Shown here one piece after another: positions 34,501 to 47,216 of a stretch of DNA of 64,000 bases. How positions within the stretch are numbered: the first letter of the stretch is position 1; every line of letters starts with the position of its first letter. The position numbers and the translations under genes are program-made. Below the pieces are notes generated by a model, which saw nothing but the letters and a program-made list of their open reading frames with translations, was not told the origin of the DNA and did no database searches. The DNA comes from Fennellomyces sp. T-0311 (Eukaryota; Mucoromycota; Mucoromycetes; Mucorales; Lichtheimiaceae): positions 806,001 to 870,000 of the forward strand of contig JALLLT010000015.1 of NCBI GenBank assembly GCA_025266875.1, given 5' to 3'.

Positions 34501-37500
34501 TGACATTTTTGGCGAAAGTCGGTTAGTAGCATTATCATAGCCGTCGTTTTCTCGTAATTACCGCCTAGCTTCATTGCATAGCACTCTATCCAGTCTACAA
34601 TGTAATATAGTGTATATTTACATCAAATAAAAACTCACAACTATCATATACCAGTGTTAGTGTTCATATCAGCGCCAGTACTTCAGCTATTATATTCAGT
34701 GTCAGAAATAAGGTTTGCCAGCAGGTGATGATTCAGAGGAAATGGTATCTAGGAGAATCAAGTGCAAAAAAATCGCACAGACGATTTATATTTGTGTATA
34801 CGTATACCCGGCTTAATTCGTTAGACTCGCACCACTTTTTAGTAATGGTGCTCAGAGAAGTCATCATCGAGTGATGCTCAAGTGATCTCGCGACGTTTGC
34901 CATAGTTTCATCCTTCACAGCAATGATTTTCCTCTGCTGGTATCCCCGACCTTATTAAGGTACTTATTACTACATACGAGATGTAACGCTCTCGTATGGT
35001 TCTGACCTATCGACGACACCGTTCCATTGTCTTATGATACTGAGATTACGCGCTGTCGGTCCAAAGCAGGAGCTCAATAAGAAGATGGGTTAATTCAGTT
35101 GAACCTCATTCTCTACAGATAGAATACCTATTTCTGAACTTGTTCTCGGGCAGAAAGTTACATTATCGTTAAGCATGATCCTTCCCCTAAGGGGGAGATA
35201 GACCTGGAAAACTAATTCGTGCTGCTCTGTGTACCACCGAAATGTAGATATAATCCAAAGTCGACTACTTCAATGAAATCGGCTCATCCCATTATTACCT
35301 ACAATGCCAGTGGCTCTCATTTACTGCAAACGCTCTAGCACGACTTCTTTCGGTCATCATTTTCAAAATAGTCGGCATCTGAAGCATGAAAAAGCCGAAG
35401 CTCCGTAGTTATATAAACGGGTCGGTTCGCAAGTGTGTCACCAAGTCAATCTGCTGTTTTAATGCTCTGGGGATGCAGTGTCTTGTGTGGTCTGTGAATG
35501 TCATAGAACGGTAATGTAGCTTAACATAAAAGTGTTCCCCAGAATGTATTCTCTGTAATTTGTGCACGGACAATGCGGAGAGAAGGGTGCGGTTCGGTAA
35601 AATTCCCGGTTCTACCTGGCAGCGATCTGATGCTGTATCTGCTAATGAATCTCGGCTTATGTGGTATATGCGACAGTTAGACAATTCAGGCCTCATGTAG
35701 ACGATAGTACCATCCATATTTGATCCCTTCATTTGTTGATTGAGGAAAGTGATTTGGTCGTTTGAAGGGTGTTGACCAAAATCATTATCGATCTGATGTG
35801 CTTCTTCTAGGATGTTACGCGCACGGTCTACGTGACCAATGATTTTTTTCATTATGGACTTCGTTTCGGTGGACAGCAATATAAGGATTTCAGTCAATAT
35901 TTGGAAAACTATCGCGTACATCCGATATTTTTTGTGCTCTTTATCGAATTCTCGTATATGCTTTCCTTTCGCCCGAGCCCTGCAAGGGACCTATATATTT
36001 CTTTGCAGAAGGTAACTGGTTAGGATAGACGATCGTACAAGCCACGCTTATTAGTTGTATGTCAACTTTTGTGGGTCGATAGATTCTCTTGATTCGTTTG
36101 CTAACGTTTTTCGGTCGTCCATCCTTGGCCTTTTTCTTGCTCGTGAAATTATCTCAGATTTGTCGAGATGGCTATAAGAGAAAAAAATGCGATGCGTGCG
36201 CTTTAGAGTCCTGGATCTCAAAAGTGATTTACATAACTAAGGCGAATACATGGCGCACCAATCCTTTACGTTATAATGGAAGCTGCCAGGAATTTTGTTG
36301 CCTTTCTATTTAGTCATTTCGAAAACTGCTGCAGAACGCAAAGTTGCTCGAGTGCTCAAGCTAAAAGCCATGGAAAATAGTTCCTAATTTTCCGACGGCA
36401 CACCGTACCTCAATTAGTAATACTTGCGCGAAAGTTCTTCCCTGTTAATATTGCCGAGGCAGTACATAGTCCAGTTGTAGTGTCGTGTTCGAAATTGGGT
36501 AATTTTTCGACTTTTCGTCGCAGCCAAATCGAAGTTTCCCGAATTCAATTGGCAAGAGGAGTGCACAGAAGTAGCCAAGGAAAATAATCGCACCAGAAAG
36601 ATGCGGTGTGAGAATCCTAAAGTTCACTTCTGTGCAGACTATCCGTATATAATTTGAAGATCTCCGTTGATATTTTTTGTTGGTATATCAGTCCAGCGTT
36701 GCAAAACTAGTATACCTTGATGGTTTGGCTTGATTGAGAAAATGAATTGTCGAATCTAATGATTACAAGTGGCATAACTGACTTGAGCACCCTTACGTTA
36801 GTCGCTATTGCAATATCACCTCGCCTGTTATCCTCTGCACACAAGTCCGATCTTTTTTTTCCTGATCAGCATCTCCAATACCCTAGACGAGAATTTCATA
36901 GCCAAGAGTGCTCATAGCGTACACTTTTCGCAATTCGTTATGAATAAGCGCATTTTTCTTTTCTCTTTTACGCATGTTGATGAAATACTTTGCTGCGTTC
37001 ATGTTGTGCTTTTTTAAACGTGTTTTTGCATGAATGAAATTACATTTAACGATCCTCTGCGCATCGTTAAGATCATTGAGTATTTGATAATAATCTAAGA
37101 TTGCTGGCCTGGTTGTGCACTATCGAACGAGGCGATTTGACGTCCTAATTCGCTTGAGCGAAAACATGCTTATGGTTTCACTGCCTTTATGTTTTTTTAA
37201 ATGATCCGTTAGGTTTGCATATCCAAAGGTCGTTTCGAAGCATTTGATTGTGGCGCATGTCATTTTTTGAACATAAGGATTTAAAGTAAAATTAGAAAAA
37301 AAGGTACGTTCGATAAAAGACAATTGTGGTGTTGTGTTGCTCCCAATATGATTTTCAATGCAGTTTGCTGGTCAGTTATTACATGCACGTTTGGTTTTCT
37401 TGTGCGAAAAGCGATTGAGGAACAAAAAAAAAAGACGTTTCTAACTGAAAGTCATTAACACTATTGTTGAAATTGCTATGTCAGGAGCATCACTGCATCG

Positions 37501-40500
37501 TTCCGTATCAAGAAGCTTGTTTAACTTAGGCACGTAGTAAAAATCATGGTTCGTACCGATTTTAAGGATCGTTTGCAGTAGACCTTGCTGCAAACGTACT
37601 GTTGAGGAAATTTTACGTAAGCAAGAAAAGCTAAACCACATAGAATAGCGCCATCGTTTGACGCCAGAATCTTGATGGACCCGTTGCTATACTGGATCTC
37701 CATCGGTTTTGGGTTGGGTCAGTGTGACGTAGTCTAAATTGAAATTTAATGCTAAAAAGCTCGCTTACAGCAGAGGGTGACCAGAAATAATATAAAGCAC
37801 ACATAGCCTATGTACGCGAGAGATAGTTATTCCAAAGGCGGGAAACTTAATCGCAGTCGATTTGAAGTACAACACATCATCTTGCTAGTAGTCTTGACCG
37901 ATGCAATTCAATTCTATAGAACATTCCAACTTTACAATCAGAAGCTCTTAAAAACATCAATTCCGGATAATAGTAGCCGAAGTCTTATGTCTACAGTACT
38001 TAGAATCGGTTCTGTTCGTGCCATGGCTGGGTCGTTTCTTAATAATCGAAACTTAAAAGCAAATTTGCAACGCGCATAACCTCTGGTAACCCAAAACTGG
38101 ATTGGGGTCGGGATAGTACAAATGGCACGGGATAAATTGAGTCATATAATACTGTAGCACACCAAAGTAACACTAAGCAAGGGCTATGGGCTTAGTTGCA
38201 TAACAAATCTGACAGCTGAGGATCGTTGTCAACCAAATTACCATATTAGGACGTGGATTTAGAAAAGGAATAGTTTCTAAAAATTACTTTCTGATACTAT
38301 TAACAGAAAAGCAACTGGGCTTTGCCATACAAGGGCTGGTGTCTTTTTCACCCAACAAAAAAAAAATAAAGGGCCAGGTTTTTTTTTCCTTGGCAATACT
38401 AAATTTAATGGGAACTTCTTGTAACCGTATACGTGGGTTAATTATTGTTTCATGTAGTTTTGGGGCCGGGGCTCATCTTGTGTATGGGTTACTAAAATTG
38501 CAAAGTTTGGAGTTTTACAACGTGTTCTACGTGCATGCCTGTGATCCACCGGCGAACCCGTTCCGAAGGGTGCATGGTAAATACTACCAATAGCTGACTT
38601 AATGCATGGTCAATGGATGATAGGACTTACGTATGCGGTAAAAGTCCGTAACGCGGGTAAAAATTAAGTCAAATGTGCAAAGAGACGCTTTGCCAGTGGC
38701 ATTGCAACCATGCTTGGATATTTGGAGACCAGCGTATATAGCGAGTCTTGAAGTCGGACTATCCATGTACGTCGCCGTAGGTGTAATTATACATACATCG
38801 TACCTACAAATACTTTGGCGTAACCAACTTTCAACTAAACATATCCATCGTACGTGTTGAAAATGTCAACAAATGCTGCAAATAAAATTTCAAAAACTGA
38901 TCAACGTAGATGATACCGTACACAAAAGTATCATGACCAAAAATAAGTTGAATGGAACCATTCGGAAGTTATCCTGCAGTAGTTCCGTTAATAATAATCC
39001 TTAGAAGAATCGGGTGATCTAACGAAAATTGGGTCAAGACATTGATATTATAAGTATCGGAGAGAGGATGGACTATGTGATGAAACCGCTCCTTGGTCGG
39101 CTAATTGTTCAAAACATGTCCTACATAAATACGTCATTTACCTAAAGGTTTGATGATCCTGATGATAGAAAAGCGACTGAACTTTTTTTCTCGCGTTTTT
39201 ACGTAGGGTAAAAACGCAGGGTTGTAAGGTGGCAAATTTGATGTTTGAAAACAAGCCGGGGTCCATCCACTGTGCATAATCGAAGATTCTACACGTGTAA
39301 AGGTACCGTCATCTTTATAAAAAAAGGGTAGTTCAAAATACATCATATCATAAAGATCGTGTTTCATTTTGAGTCGTACGTAGAGCAATTACAGGGAAAA
39401 ATGGTCAATGGAAAAAAAGGAGGTCGGAAAGAACGCCGCAAGATTGTACGTAGGGGGGTTGGTTATGAGCTGGCGAAATGTAAATGATGCAAGAGCACTA
39501 TGGAAACGAGTCTTTGAGTAACGCGTGTCGTGAAACGTAAAAAAAAAAAAAAAAACTTATTGTATTGCTGAGTTGAGCTTAATACAAATCACCGCCGTAT
39601 CGATCAAAACGGCACAATTGTTTACGGCAACCCTTGCAACGCACACTATGACAACAGTTCGTATCACTATGTATCATATGTAACATGATGTTAATGCATC
39701 TGAGGTTATTTTTCGCAAGTTATTTGTCATTGAGTGGGAGTATGGCATGTTACAGAAAGTAGTGCAATTCCATTGGATTAAGCTCTCTATCAAAAATGAT
39801 GGCAGGTGTGGCATTGGCCTGCACGATTCAAAAACACACGATCGCTCGCATACTAACTACGCTTCAGCATTAAGTACATAATCATAACAGTGAAAAATAA
39901 AACATGGTTCTCGATTGAAAACACGGAAGCAAAAATCTTTTTGGGGACAATATTTTCCCACTTATTCTAACAACTCATGACAATCATCTCGAGTATGTAA
40001 CCAAGTTGGTAATCGGGCCGACATTTTACTTGCTGTAAAGAAGCATGGGATAACAATTTATCCATTGATCAAACAGGTTGCTCCAAATTGGGACGATAAG
40101 CGGATTTCATATGATTTTGGAAAGTAATTGCCACCTTTCCGGAAGTGTGTGTGTGTCTCTTCTTGTGTAACGATTCTCTCGCAAAGTCGTGACGAAGGGT
40201 ATTATAATTAGGAGCATCTTCATTGAAGAACGACCTCACTCCGATCATATTCTGCATTGAATTGCATAAATAATAATGTCGCCGATATGAAAATAGGGCG
40301 GCTTCATTGTTGGAAAGGAGCTGAGAAAGAAATACCGAGTTTTTTTTTGACATGGCAGTAATTGCTCTCAGCGCCCGCGGTAGGACTATGAAAACAAATA
40401 CACACACATCGTAACGAGAGTTTGTCAAAGGTTCCTGCGTACCGTGGTATTTTCAGGCCTAAAAAAAGACATGGCGCCAAAAAAGAAGATATCAAACTAG

Positions 40501-40929
40501 TCAAATGGACTTGTTTGCATGATGCATCAACTGTAATTAATTGAAGCATATGAAAAAGAAATGTGCATCCAAATAAAGATCTACGCACATACGCAGTTGG
40601 TTTAGCGTGCGAACGAGTCGTGGCAAGTATCAACATCATGCTGGGGATCTGCGGTAGTACCGGCTCAACCTTGACTTATTGGAAGAAGCACTCTTGTTCT
40701 ATTCACACACATGAGTGCCATTATACATCATGAGAAAAAAATAGAAGCTAGGTCTAAAAGCATTTTCCATTGAGAATGATGATACATATAGAATGGTAAT
40801 ACATATAGAATGATTTATTGTGTGGGATAATATGCGGGCTATTCTATACAATGCAGGATGTCTCTTTTTTTGTATCGCTCTGTCTAATCTATGCGGACCG
40901 ACTTTTTCCGAAAGTGCGGGGGAGCGATA
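31511..40929. other. Gene-poor AT-rich block
   Basis: About 9.4 kb in which I can support no gene. The first 600 bases are the GC-richer MED15 promoter side. Beyond about 32.4 kb the DNA is AT-rich, with only short open frames in all six frames, scattered A/T runs (A17 at about 39540-39556) and no clear LTR or inverted-repeat structure. The longest frame (35409-35921, minus, 170 codons) has no motif. A zinc-finger-like remnant at 37120-37323 is listed separately. The block probably consists of old decayed mobile elements. Confidence 0.5.
37120..37323 (-). pseudogene. Zinc-finger remnant, BED/C2H2-like
   Basis: A 67-codon frame contains C-x4-C-x12-H-x3-H (TCATIKCFETTFGYANLTDH, then LKKH). The NLTDHLKKH end is the form usual in BED fingers of hAT transposases and in C2H2 fingers. 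Flanking minus-strand frames (37441-37703) look weakly coding but are broken. A decayed transposase is a reasonable guess; a chance match in AT-rich DNA is possible. Confidence 0.3.
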
Positions 40930-41792
40930 TCATGTTCTCCGTCGATTGCGTCTGCGTCGACCAAAAGTAAACTCGGGCATGGGCCGGGTGTCTAGATCCG
41001 GGCTCACATTAGCGGATGCCTGGACCGCATCGATCCATAATACGGCGCTTCGTTCATCGCTGCACCGCATCAGAAATTGAGGGCCATCACTGGTCCGTAT
41101 GCGAAGGACGTGTTTGTATTTGCGGTAATCTGTCGCCATGCCAGCCTCGGCGCCTTGCATGGTATACGACCACAAGGGTCTTTCATCGCCCCGCTTGGGC
41201 TCGCGTTTGTAAGCACGTATTGAAGTGCCCCAAAGGATCACGTATAGATTTCTATGGGAAGCGGTTTTTTAGACTTTTAAGTTTTAAAAATCTTTTTCCA
41301 GGAACTTACTTCCACGTTCTTTTTTTAGCTACGGTCGTTTGATTCTCTCGTTCGCGCTTGACGTAAACTTGGCCGACACGTGATACGGTACATTCATATG
41401 CCGGCAGCTTCTCTTCCTCCTCCTCGTCGAGTTCTTTCTGTAGTTCGGCCGCCCATGGATGACTCGGGTCACTGTATGAGGGTGGTGGTGTCGATGGTGC
41501 TGTGTCACGAACAATGGGGCATTCTGACTCCGGTTCGGGAGTGTCGGATGACCATGATGAGGAGAGAGACCAGGTCGACTTTACTAATCGTAACGTGCCT
41601 ACGAGGAATTGGGGCCATTTCTCCTCTCGAGTTTGTCGTAGCGCTAGTCCAGCTATTTGAAAATAATAACAAAAGGATGAGCAAATAGGGGTAGGGAGCA
41701 GGAATGTAACCACGTCTTGGTTTACCTATGCTATGACGGTGGATGACGGCTGTGGAGGCAACGACGTCGAGTGGCTGTTGGGTATCAAGCAT
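40930..41792 (-). CDS. PH-domain protein
   Basis: Three exons (41726-41792, 41310-41652, 40930-41251) give 243 residues with correct phases. The N-terminal half is Ser/Pro/Glu rich with a PPSYSDPSHPW segment and an acidic run (KELDEEEEEKLPAYE). The PH domain starts in exon 2 (CTVSRVGQVYVKRE), continues over the intron as KKRTWKNLYVILWGTSIRAY, and ends with the helix typical of PH folds (SAVLWIDAVQASANV). The tryptophan in that last helix is the PH hallmark. A basic tail (GRRRRNRRRT) closes the protein. PH domains bind phosphoinositides or proteins at membranes. A PPxY-like PPPSYS in front of the domain could be an adaptor site. The specific pathway is unknown. Confidence 0.82.
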
Positions 41793-42376
41793 GGCTTATT
41801 TTTTTTTCTTATATGTGGATATATGTACAAACAAGTAAAGGAAAGAAGTGCGCTGGAAATAGGCTGGGAGATCCATCTATATATACAATTGTGACAACGG
41901 CCAAATATGGCAACCCCATTATTCACACAGCAGCAACCATGCTGGGTCGATCATCCACCCATACGCCTCCTTGCCTGTGCCACCCCAATCGCAGGTACTC
42001 AAGCAGCCCCTATTTAGACATTCCCGTAATTAAGTGCGCTCCACACCCACCACTTGCGTCTTTATACGTTTTCTGCATGCGGCGTCGATGCGCGGCTGCT
42101 GTTTTCCGTGGTGCAGAAAAGGCTGTAAGCGTAACAAGCCCTTTCCTCATCCAGACGGCGTCAAAACAAGCATTTGGGAAATGACTGGTGCCCCGGGCCA
42201 AGCCCAAACCGGCACACTGTCAATAATGCTGCTACGCCCAAGCGGCGGTGCGCGCAGCATAAATGTTTTAAGCGCATGATTATTTATGTATACACGGTAT
42301 TAGAATCTTTTAGAATGATGTGTGCACAAAGGGGGTGGGAGGGGCAATGATATAAAGGGGAACACGAAGACAAAGG
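41793..42376. other. Intergenic between two minus-strand genes
   Basis: Upstream region of the PH-domain gene and 3' flank of the SPOC gene. It is moderately GC-rich and has a TATATATACAA box near 41876. No gene seen. Confidence 0.5.
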
Positions 42377-45300
42377 CTATTGAGGATAGTACGCGGCGGA
42401 GTGGTGCACTGGCTGTTGTTGATACAGTGGTAATGACGGCCGCTCCTGCTGCTTGTGGATGACCAATACGCCAAGGAACATATCAGCATCCCGCTGCGTC
42501 TCCTCGATGCGCACCACATACAAACAATCCGGCAGCTGCTGCGTCTTGTACAGCGGGATCAAATAAAAGTCCTTGATCTTGGTCTTGTTGTGGCCGACAA
42601 CCCCGTAACGTTGTCGAGTTGCGAAATACTCAAGCAGCGTCCGTGCGTTTTGAAAACTGGCTGGGCCCGTTGCTTCTATTTCCAAAAGCACAATCTCGCG
42701 ACTGGTGGCGTACTGAGTCTGTGTCACGTACTGGGTAACGCGATCAACAGGTATCCGGCCTTCAATCCACATTGTCGGCGACAACACATCGGCCCATTCG
42801 GACTCGCTGAGGGTGCGACCACCTATTTGGCGCGCACTTGCCTCGAATTCGGACACTTGCGGCATGTTGACACGGCCGCGCCAGATGGTAGGGGGCTTGG
42901 GAGGGCCTGTTGGTTGCTGGGGGACAGGAGGTGGCAATGGTGGGGTGCCAGATCGCTCTTCTGGCTCTTCGGCGTCGCTGCCAAACTCGAGCTTGAACTC
43001 TTCTTCGTCGCCTAGCAACTTTTCCATGTCAATCTCGACCTTGCGTTTCTTGGGACGATCCTCAAAGGGGCTGGCGCCGCGCTTGTTGCTGCTGGCATTA
43101 TCGTCACGGTTCCCGATACCAATGCGGGCCAAGATGTCCTCGAACCGCTGATCATCCTGGCGCTGGTCACGACTGATGGCAACGGGGGTGGTTGGGGTCT
43201 CGCTGAAGCTCGATTTTCGGCTCTCGGCATCATCAGTGGAAGCAGTGTTGATCCAGCGCGGCTTTTCGCGGGTCAGCGGCGGATGATGATCGTCTCTGTC
43301 CGGTGTCCCGATCATGATGATATCGCCCTTGTGCGTCTTTTTGATGATGGGCACGTTGGAGCGTTTCAGGACCGAGTTTTTGATGCTTTCCTCGCGCATT
43401 GACAAGGATCGGGATTTGAGTTCGGGATTGGCCATGTCCTCGGAGGACATTTTGACAAGCTTGTCGGGAGTCAATTCGCCCTTGACCACGCTCAGCTGGA
43501 ACGCTTGGTTGGCCTTGTCCTTGAGATTATGCAAGAGCGATCTGAACTTGGTCTTGTATTGATCGCCGCACCGTTTGGTGTCCTGGTCGGCGAGTCCCTT
43601 GAACATGGCGTCCTCGATGGATTGCGCAAGGTGGTCCGCCATTTGGGCAGGATCTAGCGATGCACCAGAAAAGAGAGAGGGGTCTTTATCCAACGCACTT
43701 GCGATGATAGACTTGAGAATCGTGGACATATTTTTGACTACATTTTTACGAATCGGGTCATCTTCAGGAGCAACAACTTCCTGTTGTGGTTTGACAATGG
43801 GCTTTTTATCTGTCTTGGGTCGCCGTTCCGGAGACTTTGCAGGCACGTATTCCGTGTCGCCCGTCTTCCGCATCGAATCCTGTGAGGCACATACATCACT
43901 ACAGTATGAATCGGCGCGCGTGCGGTTAGGGCAGGGCGGGTACAGACACTTTCGGGCGCGCGCTTGACGCGTGGCATACGGCTACACATGGGCGGCCGTT
44001 AGTTTCCTTGTGGGCTCATACAATCAGACAATTTACCCTCTCGCTCTCCTCCGTCTTGCTTGGAGCTGGTTCTTCGGGCGTGGTCGCGGGCGGTTCGGCT
44101 AACAATCAAAACAATGAGTCGTCTGGTCCATTCATCCATTCATTCACACCCCCATCCACGCACCCACCCACACACACACACACAATGCGCTGGTAGCCCT
44201 CGACGTTGCGCAGATCAGTCCCATGCCGCAAAACAATTGGAGAGACAACGAAGGCTGGTATATACGTTCTTGATGAACAGACGGAAATGAATCACAAGCG
44301 GGGCGTCTGGGGGGAGGAGGCATCTCTTACCCGTAAACAGCTGGAGAGCGGTAGTACATGGCAGAGAGAAAGTGGAAAGAAATAAAAGAGGACGCGCTCG
44401 ACTGCATGCACGCAGGCCAAGCGCCTAACAATGAAACTCCCCACTCTTCAATTTGGGTCTTAGCATAATTTGCTTTCTATTTGTTGGGCAATGCAATGAC
44501 ATAAACAGCGTGTGGAGGGGAAAGAGAGAGAGAGTCTACGTGGATATACGAGCAGGCGCTATTTTACGTGGCCCAGTTGCGCGCGCAATTCAAACGACCA
44601 GGGCTACCAGCATTACAATGGAGAAATCGCACGTACCTGATTCTGGAGCTGCTGGCTCCTTGGCTTCGCAACTCTTACAAACCCACGTATCAATGTCCTC
44701 CGCTTCGTCTGGATCGAGGTCCACGCAGGCACAGTGGAACCTGCCATCGTGCGCGCATCAGCCGTTAGTTTCTCACGCGCTAGAACCAGATGGACACTTA
44801 CCATTCCTCGCACCGGTCGCACTGCACCATCGGCTCGCCGGTGTACGGCTTTTGACACACACAATACAACTTTTTGCCCTTCTTTTTCTTTGGCGCCTCT
44901 GTTGTCGTCTCCTCGCTTGTTGCCCTACCTGCCCGTCGCCTGGTGGACGAGCGCGTCTTCATCCTTCCCGTATCTTGTTCCTTTTCCTCTTCCTTCTCCT
45001 TATCCGCTTGCACGAAGGACGGCTGCAAAAGCATCTGTTGCGGCGGAATGAAATGGCTTTGTGCTGCTGCTGCGTTATCGTTATCCGTATTTGGTGCTGG
45101 ACCCTCATTCATGAACGCCGTCAATGCTGCCGTATTCATTTCTGACGCTGCAAAAACAGATGCCCAACCTGTACCGTCCAACGGAAAATAAAACGGTTGG
45201 CTGGGATCAACCGTGGCTGATGCTGTACCATTGGTGCTATGCTCAGGTACCAGATTGGCTGCTTCTGACGCTGGTATATTCCATGTGGGTACTGTTGCTG

Positions 45301-45448
45301 GTGAAGAAGTAGCTTCATTGGTCGCACTGGCTGCTGTTTGCTCCTGTACCGATTCGGCTGGTTGCGTCTTTTCCTCTGGATGCAAGTGACCTTCCTCTTG
45401 TTGATCACGCAGGTCAAGATACTCGTCAAAGGTGCTGTGAATGTCCAT
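42377..45448 (-). CDS. BYE1: Bye1-like PHD / TFIIS-middle / SPOC transcription factor
   Basis: Four exons (44802-45448, 44637-44740, 44037-44098, 42377-43879) give 771 residues. A PHD finger spans about residues 195-245: C-x-C in KLYCVCQKPY, CDRCEEWFHCACV and VCKSC (C4HC3). The exon-1/exon-2 junction splits the conserved Trp codon. A TFIIS-like middle domain follows (about 305-440: DPIRKNVVKNMSTILKSII, YKTKFRSLLHNLKDKANQ). A SPOC domain is near the C-terminus (IWRGRVNMPQVSEFEA to DFYLIPLYKTQQLPD). PHD, TFIIS-M and SPOC in this order is the architecture of yeast Bye1 and animal PHF3/DIDO. These bind RNA polymerase II and H3K4me3 and tune elongation. It is divergent with the methylthioribose isomerase gene; start codons are 135 bp apart. 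Confidence 0.9.
44150..44187. repeat. CA-rich microsatellite in an intron
   Basis: Imperfect CATCCACGCACCC followed by (CA)n, within the second intron (44099-44636) of the Bye1-like gene. Confidence 0.75.
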
Positions 45449-45583
45449 GGGAAAAGATATAGTAAACAGAAAGAGGGGTGGAGTGTGTTTTTTCGCAGCA
45501 ATAAGTTGAAGTCACACACCGTTTTTTATGAAACCAGCCAAAAAGATGGCAACACCATCGAAACCCTTTTTGACACTCCAACC

Positions 45584-46823
45584 AGTAAAGTTTGAACCAG
45601 CCTGCCCTTGTCCGCAAACTCACCGGTATCTTGTGTAGTGTCCCGCACGCTCGAGGCCATTCAGTACACTCGAGGCAACCTTCGCATCCTCAATCAGCTT
45701 GCGCTTCCGCATGAGACCATTTTCGAACCCGTCGTCAATGTTCAGAACGGTCATGCCGCTATCAAAACCATGAAAACCCGTGGCGCTCCTGCTATTGCCA
45801 TTGTAGCTGCTCTATCACTTGCTGTCGATGCTTATGCTCGGTTAAACAACGGCGAATTCGCCACAGTCGACCAGACCGTCCAATTTATCTTGACGTCCCT
45901 GGATTACTTAAAGACGTCTCGACCCACCGCCGTCAACTTGTTTGATGCGGCAGCCAAACTTGCCGCACTCACCAACAAGGTTGCCGGCCAGGCCAAGGAA
46001 CCCGCCCAAGTGGTGAACGCCGTTGTGGAAGCAGCCGAGAAAATGCTCGTCGATGATGTGCAGGACAACAAGAACATTGGCAAGTACGGTGCCGAGTACA
46101 TTGTCAACAACGCACGCGATAGTACCAACATTAGTGTTCTGACACACTGCAACACGGGGTAAGTTTCTAGGGTTACTTGAGAAAGAAAAGGGAGAAAAAA
46201 CCCTAACTAAATTGCATATACAAAGTTCCCTGGCAACTGCAGGATGGGGCACGGCATTGGGTATCATTCGTGATCTGCACCACAACAAGCAATTGAAACA
46301 TGCGTTTTGTACCGAGACTCGACCCTACAACCAAGGATCTCGTTTGACCGCATACGAACTGGTATACGAGGCCATCCCATCGACCTTGATCTGCGACTCG
46401 ATGGCCTCGGCCTTGCTTCGATTGAACCCAAGTGTTCAAGCCATCATTGTTGGTGCGGATCGTGTTGCAGCCAACGGTGACACAGCCAACAAAATCGGCA
46501 CGTACCAGCTCGCCATCACAGCCAAACATCACGGCATTCTGTTTATCGTTGCAGCCCCGTCGACCTCGATCGATTTATCCATGCGAAGCGGCAACGAAAT
46601 CGTGATTGAAGAACGACCCGCTAATGAATTGGTAACTACCACCGGATTACTCGAAAACAACCAGAGCGCCACCATCCGAACTGCAGCCCAAGGCATCAAT
46701 GTGTGGAACCCGAGCTTTGACGTGACTCCCAGTGAACTTGTTTCCGCCATTGTCACCGAAAAGGGTGTTGCCATAAAACAACCTGGACAATCCGAATTTG
46801 ACTTGAAAGCATTTCTCTCATGA
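45584..46823 (+). CDS. MRI1: Methylthioribose-1-phosphate isomerase, start codon split by intron
   Basis: Exons 45584, 45639-46158 and 46226-46823 give 372 residues. The first coding exon is a single base: an intron (45585-45638, GTAAAG...TGTAG) separates the A from TG of the initiation codon, giving CCAACCATGTCC after splicing. The protein then begins [18 protein letters not shown], the expected N-terminus of the family. Diagnostic motifs are [54 protein letters not shown] and the catalytic [19 protein letters not shown]. The enzyme converts 5-methylthioribose-1-phosphate to methylthioribulose-1-phosphate in the methionine salvage pathway. No alternative ATG upstream connects in frame. It shares a short promoter with the divergent Bye1-like gene. 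Confidence 0.93.
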
Positions 46824-46936
46824 AAAAAAAACGAAAATAAAAAATGGTGTGCAGTTTTGGGTTTATTGTTGTATACAGGGTTTTTTTTAATGAAACAAAA
46901 AATCTCCAAATGATGTTGCTTGAACTGTGAATTGCT

Positions 46937-47216
46937 TTAGCGAAGACGACGGGCCTCACGCTCGGATTCCAACAAGCACAGAATGTCGTTCTCACGGACA
47001 GGGCCCTTGACGTTACGAATGATGCTGCGGGCGGTATCGTCCATGAATTCGACGCGGACCTGGGTAACACCACCACGGGAACCAGTACGGCCGAGGACCT
47101 TGATGACTCTAGCAAGCTTGACGGGAGTTTTTTGGGAATCCTAATTCATCCATCCATCTAGTAAGTTCATCCATCATTTTCGTTCATCCGTTCATTGTTT
47201 TTTGCATCCATACCAT
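46937..47216 (-). CDS. RPS28: 40S ribosomal protein eS28, ATG-only first coding exon
   Basis: Exon 1 carries only the ATG (47214-47216). A 73-bp intron (GTATGG...AATTAG) follows, then exon 2 (46937-47140), for 68 residues in total. The protein starts [20 protein letters not shown] and contains the family core [20 protein letters not shown] and the C-terminus [10 protein letters not shown], so identification is firm. eS28 sits at the mRNA exit/E-site region of the small subunit. Intron position directly after the start codon is a common arrangement in fungal ribosomal protein genes. The upstream region is shared with the divergent casein kinase gene. Confidence 0.95.

Noticed and set aside
34050..35921. 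Open frames of 70-170 codons in the gene desert as genes
   Set aside because: No ATG context, intron signals, motifs or compositional bias support them; overlapping frames of similar length exist on the other strand.
45546..45638. ATG at 45546 as start of MRI1
   Set aside because: The frame reaches TAG at 45636; splicing at 45585 from this frame gives the wrong phase. It could be a uORF only.
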